Of a stretch of 64,000 bases of DNA, positions 60,059-64,000 are shown piece by piece. The notes beneath the pieces were generated by a model. The model searched no databases. It saw nothing but the letters and a program-made list of their open reading frames with translations, and was not told the origin of the DNA. A program made the position numbers and the translations under genes. The stretch's first letter is position 1; each line of letters starts with the position of its first letter. Source of the DNA: a virus; the IMG/VR virus record IMGVR_UViG_3300046535_001151, positions 1 to 64,000 of that record. One strand, written 5' to 3'.

Positions 60059-63000
60059 TAGGCACTCCCACCATCACGAGCGGCGGCGACATCGGCGTTG
60101 GTCATCCCACGGGTGGGATCGAGATCATCATTCCCCCACGGATGCGTGATGACATCCTGTTCCGATCCCCAGGGCTGCATGCGGACGACGGATTCCTCCC
60201 GGTAGAGCCGGAAGGGCGCGGAGGCTGCGAAGTAGTACTTCCGCTTCACACCCTTGACCGGCAGGAAGGAGATGTAGCGATCCAGCTTGGCCCCATCGGT
60301 CGAGGGGATCACATAGTTGTGCGATTCCACCGCGCCGTCTCCATCCTGACTCCGCTGAATGGAAAGCGTCAGGGTCACCTCGGTCGTCGAGACGAGCGTG
60401 ATGTTCGCGTCGATCCACTGCTTGTAGCCGGGAACCCCGTCATCACCTTCTTGGGTCTGCCACACGGTGAGCGAGTAAGGCTCAGCGTCGAAGATACTGA
60501 GAATCGTATAGGGACGAGAGGGGTTCCCGTCGGTGGGATAGATCCGCAGTACACGACCGAGACGCTGGGTGGCCAGCGCATGATGGATGACTTGGCGCCC
60601 GGTGGTGTTGACGGAGAAGGTCTCCACAACTGTGCCGTCGAGATCGACCGTGACCGTTTTGTTCTGCCCAAAGGTATCCACCTCAAACAGGAACGCCTTG
60701 AACCATTTGTCTGCGAGTGTGCCGTGGACCGAGTAGCCCTGATTCCAGTTCGACTGCTCTGACGGCTCAGGGACGAGGAACCACTTGTGCCGGTAGAGCA
60801 GACCGATGTTCAGATCGGTGGCTTCGAAGTGGAACACATGCCCACGGCCCGCGAGGAAGGTCAGATGGATCCACTGACGGCCCACGGTGGTGACGGACCA
60901 GTACTGGAGACCGGTATATGGGTTGGTCAGGACGGATCCATCCACCGTGACCTTGACCCGCTTCTCCGCCCCGCCCGTGTCACAGTAGAGATCGAGCCCT
61001 GTGTAGTACTGATCCCCATCCGCCTCGTAGTGAATATCCCACGCCGCGATCCTCGGGGGTTCGTTGACCTTGATCCAGTCGGCCTGATAGAGGATCCACG
61101 CGATACAGTCATCGGTCGGGCGGATGCGGACCTTCCGTGCCTGCTGCCCGAGCCACGAGAAACTCAGCTTGTGCCGACCGTTGGCATTGACCAGCAGGGT
61201 GGCTACGGTGGTGACGAGTCCGTTGTAATCCTTCTCGATGATGATGGTCCGATCGATCCCACCGGTGTCACAGTCGAACGTCACCCCGGTCAGGTAGAAC
61301 TCATCGGGATGCCCGAGGTCGTCCCACTGGGTCATCCGGTTGAGGGTCTGATCGGGTTCGGGGATGTAGCTGATCCCCATGAAATAGAGCACCGGCCGAC
61401 CTGTGCTCGATGACCACGAGATCGTAGTCGCCACGTTTCGTGCTCGCTGTGGAACAGTCCCGAAGCTGTCGAAGGTATAGCGCAGCCGTCCAGTCCCGGC
61501 ATCGAAGGTCTGGGTCCCGTTGACCACGGTCTCATTGTTCAAGAGGGTGGTCAGGCTGAGAGTCGCGCCTTGGGGATCCGCATCCACGATCAGATCGCCG
61601 AGGAGCTTATCCTCTCGGGGACGATCCATGTCCCAGTCTTTAGTACGGATCGTACAGGTGATCGCCACTCCGTCGTCACTGAAGGCGGCAGGATCGTAGA
61701 GATAGGACTTGCCGGTCGTCAGCCCACCCACGAACAGTAGGGCTACTGGCGTGTCCTCATCCGGGAGGAGGTAGGTGGTCTGCTTCCCAAAGCTCCACGG
61801 CGTCCAGAACTTGAACAGGATCGCGTAGACGACCGTGTAGCGGTTGCCGTCCGTGCCTTGGTAGTGGAGGAACAACTGATCCAAGTAGCAGGACAGGCGA
61901 ATCGCGGTGGGCACCGTGAAGTCGATCGGTTGATACCCGTTCCACACCGTGCCACGGAACAGCGGCTGAATATCCAGTGAGATGATCTCTTCCACCCCGC
62001 CGCCGGTGTTGAAGATGCCGTCCTTCGCCACCCCGTAGATCCCCCCGAGACCGATCGCCCATGCCCAGCGAGAGACGATCCCTCTCCGGCAGGCGGTGGT
62101 GGTGGCGGTGACCTCGATGTCTCCAGTCAGGTTCGGGTAGATCGCGTAGAGGCGTTCACGGCTGAAGGTCAGTGGCTGCGGCCCATACATCAGGCCGGCC
62201 ATCAACTCCTCGGAGGGGGAACACACCTCGAGATTGGATTCGGCTGGCCAGTGATCAGGCTCACCGGGAATACACCAGTAGAGATGACCGGGTCGGTTGG
62301 GATCACCCAGACCGAACAGCAGACCCTGAGCAGGTCCGAAGAGCACCGGGACTGGTTGGGCAAGGATGGTGTTGCCGTTCACATCCTGAGTCGGCACCGC
62401 TTCAAAATGATCGAGGTTGACGGTGCCTGCTGTGGAGACCTCATCATCCGAGAAGAGATCGAGATACGCCCCTCCGTCACTCGCGTTCACATCGACGAAG
62501 AACCAATCATCCACATTGGTCCCACCACGTCGGTAGATCCGCTGGCGAATCGCGGCATCTCCGTAGGCCGCAGGCTGGACGATGATCCCTCGGCGGATCG
62601 CATCGATGAACAGCGTCAGGTCGGTCTGCTCGTCGGTCGGATTCCCCTCCGCTCCTGTGCGCGGATCGTAGTTGGTGTAGCGGTAGTCGTAGGAGTTGAC
62701 GCCCGGATCCATCGTGTCAGGACCCGCCCCACCAGTGAGCTTCCAGTCCTGCAGGGTGATCGAGGTCACCCCGGTGACATGATCCAGCACCGCGTAGAAG
62801 AGGATCAGCCCGGTGATGGTCGACCAGTCACAGCCGGGCGTGGTGCCGAACCGGCGGAAGTCACTCCTCCGCAGTGAATAGCCCACCGAGCCAAACTCGC
62901 GGACCTCATTGGAGATCGCCGCAGCCCGGAGGCTGATCGAGCGGAGATATTCGGCGGTGACGAAGGCATCGGTAGCCCGGCGAATCTGTCCCGCCTTCCC

Positions 63001-63996
63001 CTGTCCCACCGCGGCGAACCCACCAGGAATGTTCTGGGCGTTGGTGAGATTGGTCAGGGCGACCTGTCCAGCGAGGGTCAACTCGGCGTCAAGGGTAGCT
63101 TCGTCAGTGGACTGATAGGGATTCACGACTCGAGCGAAGGCATCCGGCACGAACGCCTTCATGTAGAAATCGGAGTTCAACCCACCGGAGTTCACCCCCG
63201 GCAGGACTTGTGGCGAGAAGTTGTTGCTGCAGACCAGATACAGCCGGACTTCCTTCACGAATTCGGGATTCACCAGCTGGAGCTTGAGGTGCATCGCGTC
63301 TTCGTCATCGGCATCCTTGACCGTGCCAGTGCCGTTGGCCTTCAGTTTGGTGAGATCGAGGCTCTTGGCCAGCCCCCAGAAGGAGTACCAGCCGTCATTC
63401 GGAGTGGTCGCGGCCAGTCCGGGCGTGAGGAGGAACACCGAGTCGTCCACCATCGTTGGGACCCCGGTATGGACGGGCGCATTCCCCACGAGAGGATCTG
63501 GGAAGGTGTAGCCGGCGTTGGGTGTCCATGCTGTGGCATTGGTCGAGTCCACATGATCCACCCGGGCGATCTGGGTGAAGTATTCCGTGTCGAGAGACAT
63601 CGTGGGGATCGTGGCCGGCGCCGGCAACCCAATCGGCACATCGAGGCCATCGACCCGCACCTTCCGCATCCGAGATCGATCCGCTACGAACATCCACGGA
63701 GCCCCAGAGAGCGGTGGACGATGCGGGAGGAGGACCAGTGGATCGCCCGAATAGCCCGTGTCGATGATCGCCACCGCACCCGACTGGCCGATGCGGAGAT
63801 CCTGATCCGTCCCCCACAGGCGGGTGTAGGTGCTGTTCAGCGGATCACTGAGTCGTCGAACCGAGTGATGCTTGGTGCCACCAGTCGCGTAGGAGGAAAG
63901 TCCATATCTCGTAGTCGCCCCCCGATCCATCGTGTGGGTCAGGTTGGTGTGCAGTGCGAACTGACCAACCGGGATCTGGTCGGCTTGGTCTTTCAT
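60058..63996 (-). CDS. Giant virion/tail protein with propeller-like region, 1312 aa
   Basis: The frame starts with ATG 63996, four bases from the window end, so a longer N-terminus cannot be excluded. A central region (LFGLGDPNRPGHLYWCIPG, GLGGIYGVAKDGIFNTGGG, FKFWTPWSFGKQTTYLLPD) has the repeated blade pattern of propeller tail proteins like gp10. C-terminally, beta repeats recur three times around DTGGxxxxIxI and DCDTGG/YCDTGG phrases (near residues 960, 1055 and a related DTFGQN near 1140). It is probably a tail or neck protein. Reading-frame integrity is certain; function is inferred. Confidence 0.72.
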   Translation of the reverse strand: MKDQADQIPVGQFALHTNLTHTMDRGATTRYGLSSYATGGTKHHSVRRLSDPLNSTYTRLWGTDQDLRIGQSGAVAIIDTGYSGDPLVLLPHRPPLSGAPWMFVADRSRMRKVRVDGLDVPIGLPAPATIPTMSLDTEYFTQIARVDHVDSTNATAWTPNAGYTFPDPLVGNAPVHTGVPTMVDDSVFLLTPGLAATTPNDGWYSFWGLAKSLDLTKLKANGTGTVKDADDEDAMHLKLQLVNPEFVKEVRLYLVCSNNFSPQVLPGVNSGGLNSDFYMKAFVPDAFARVVNPYQSTDEATLDAELTLAGQVALTNLTNAQNIPGGFAAVGQGKAGQIRRATDAFVTAEYLRSISLRAAAISNEVREFGSVGYSLRRSDFRRFGTTPGCDWSTITGLILFYAVLDHVTGVTSITLQDWKLTGGAGPDTMDPGVNSYDYRYTNYDPRTGAEGNPTDEQTDLTLFIDAIRRGIIVQPAAYGDAAIRQRIYRRGGTNVDDWFFVDVNASDGGAYLDLFSDDEVSTAGTVNLDHFEAVPTQDVNGNTILAQPVPVLFGPAQGLLFGLGDPNRPGHLYWCIPGEPDHWPAESNLEVCSPSEELMAGLMYGPQPLTFSRERLYAIYPNLTGDIEVTATTTACRRGIVSRWAWAIGLGGIYGVAKDGIFNTGGGVEEIISLDIQPLFRGTVWNGYQPIDFTVPTAIRLSCYLDQLFLHYQGTDGNRYTVVYAILFKFWTPWSFGKQTTYLLPDEDTPVALLFVGGLTTGKSYLYDPAAFSDDGVAITCTIRTKDWDMDRPREDKLLGDLIVDADPQGATLSLTTLLNNETVVNGTQTFDAGTGRLRYTFDSFGTVPQRARNVATTISWSSSTGRPVLYFMGISYIPEPDQTLNRMTQWDDLGHPDEFYLTGVTFDCDTGGIDRTIIIEKDYNGLVTTVATLLVNANGRHKLSFSWLGQQARKVRIRPTDDCIAWILYQADWIKVNEPPRIAAWDIHYEADGDQYYTGLDLYCDTGGAEKRVKVTVDGSVLTNPYTGLQYWSVTTVGRQWIHLTFLAGRGHVFHFEATDLNIGLLYRHKWFLVPEPSEQSNWNQGYSVHGTLADKWFKAFLFEVDTFGQNKTVTVDLDGTVVETFSVNTTGRQVIHHALATQRLGRVLRIYPTDGNPSRPYTILSIFDAEPYSLTVWQTQEGDDGVPGYKQWIDANITLVSTTEVTLTLSIQRSQDGDGAVESHNYVIPSTDGAKLDRYISFLPVKGVKRKYYFAASAPFRLYREESVVRMQPWGSEQDVITHPWGNDDLDPTRGMTNADVAAARDGGSA

Positions 63997-64000
63997 GTTC

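Overview
The window is a GC-rich piece of a tailed double-stranded DNA phage, most like a podovirus. The head and tail genes follow a P22-like order (terminase, portal, scaffold, coat, gp4-like adaptor, gp10-like stabilisation protein). There are virion ejection proteins with a lytic transglycosylase domain, a family A DNA polymerase, and no tape measure or sheath gene. I saw no integrase, no rRNA or tRNA, and no host-type metabolic operon. The host cannot be read from the sequence. No phage RNA polymerase is visible, and several good sigma70-type promoters occur, so host RNA polymerase is probably used.

Layout: a divergent control region at about 29.33-29.67 kb sends transcription both ways. 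Leftward (29.3 kb to 1) come a terminase-small-like gene, lysis-type genes, terminase large subunit, portal, scaffold, major capsid, adaptor, small virion proteins, a collagen-like fibre, a cluster of glycan-modifying genes, and the gp10-like stabilisation protein. Rightward (29.7-53.9 kb) come early genes: a DUF932 protein, a RecA-like ATPase on the opposite strand beside an iteron array, a Cas4/RecB-type nuclease, an ERF recombinase, a second and larger cluster of glycosyltransferases and methyltransferases, a block of tiny genes, and a uracil-DNA-glycosylase/DNA polymerase A fusion. The right end (53.9-64 kb) is leftward again and holds the ejection proteins and a giant virion protein. It meets the polymerase gene with overlapping stop codons. 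Neighbouring genes mostly overlap by 1-4 bases (ATGA, GTGA, TAATG, TAGTG), so translational coupling is the rule.

The most striking theme is glycan building. Two clusters together carry about eight glycosyltransferase-like genes, two sugar C-methyltransferase paralogues, an FkbM methyltransferase, a deacetylase-methyltransferase fusion, DUF6625 and DUF6165 proteins, and an Asp/Asn-hydroxylase-like 2-oxoglutarate oxygenase. One cluster lies directly downstream of a fibre made of Gly-Pro-Thr repeats, the same repeat that is O-glycosylated on Thr in the Bacillus exosporium protein BclA. A phage-encoded pathway that hydroxylates and glycosylates its own collagen-like fibre is the main hypothesis here; it is inference from gene content and position.

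Other points of interest are a gp10-like protein apparently split over two reading frames about 1.5 kb apart, three families of short DNA repeats that look like operators or an origin, a His at the polymerase position equivalent to E. coli Pol I Phe762, and a change in codon style in the leftmost 11.8 kb.
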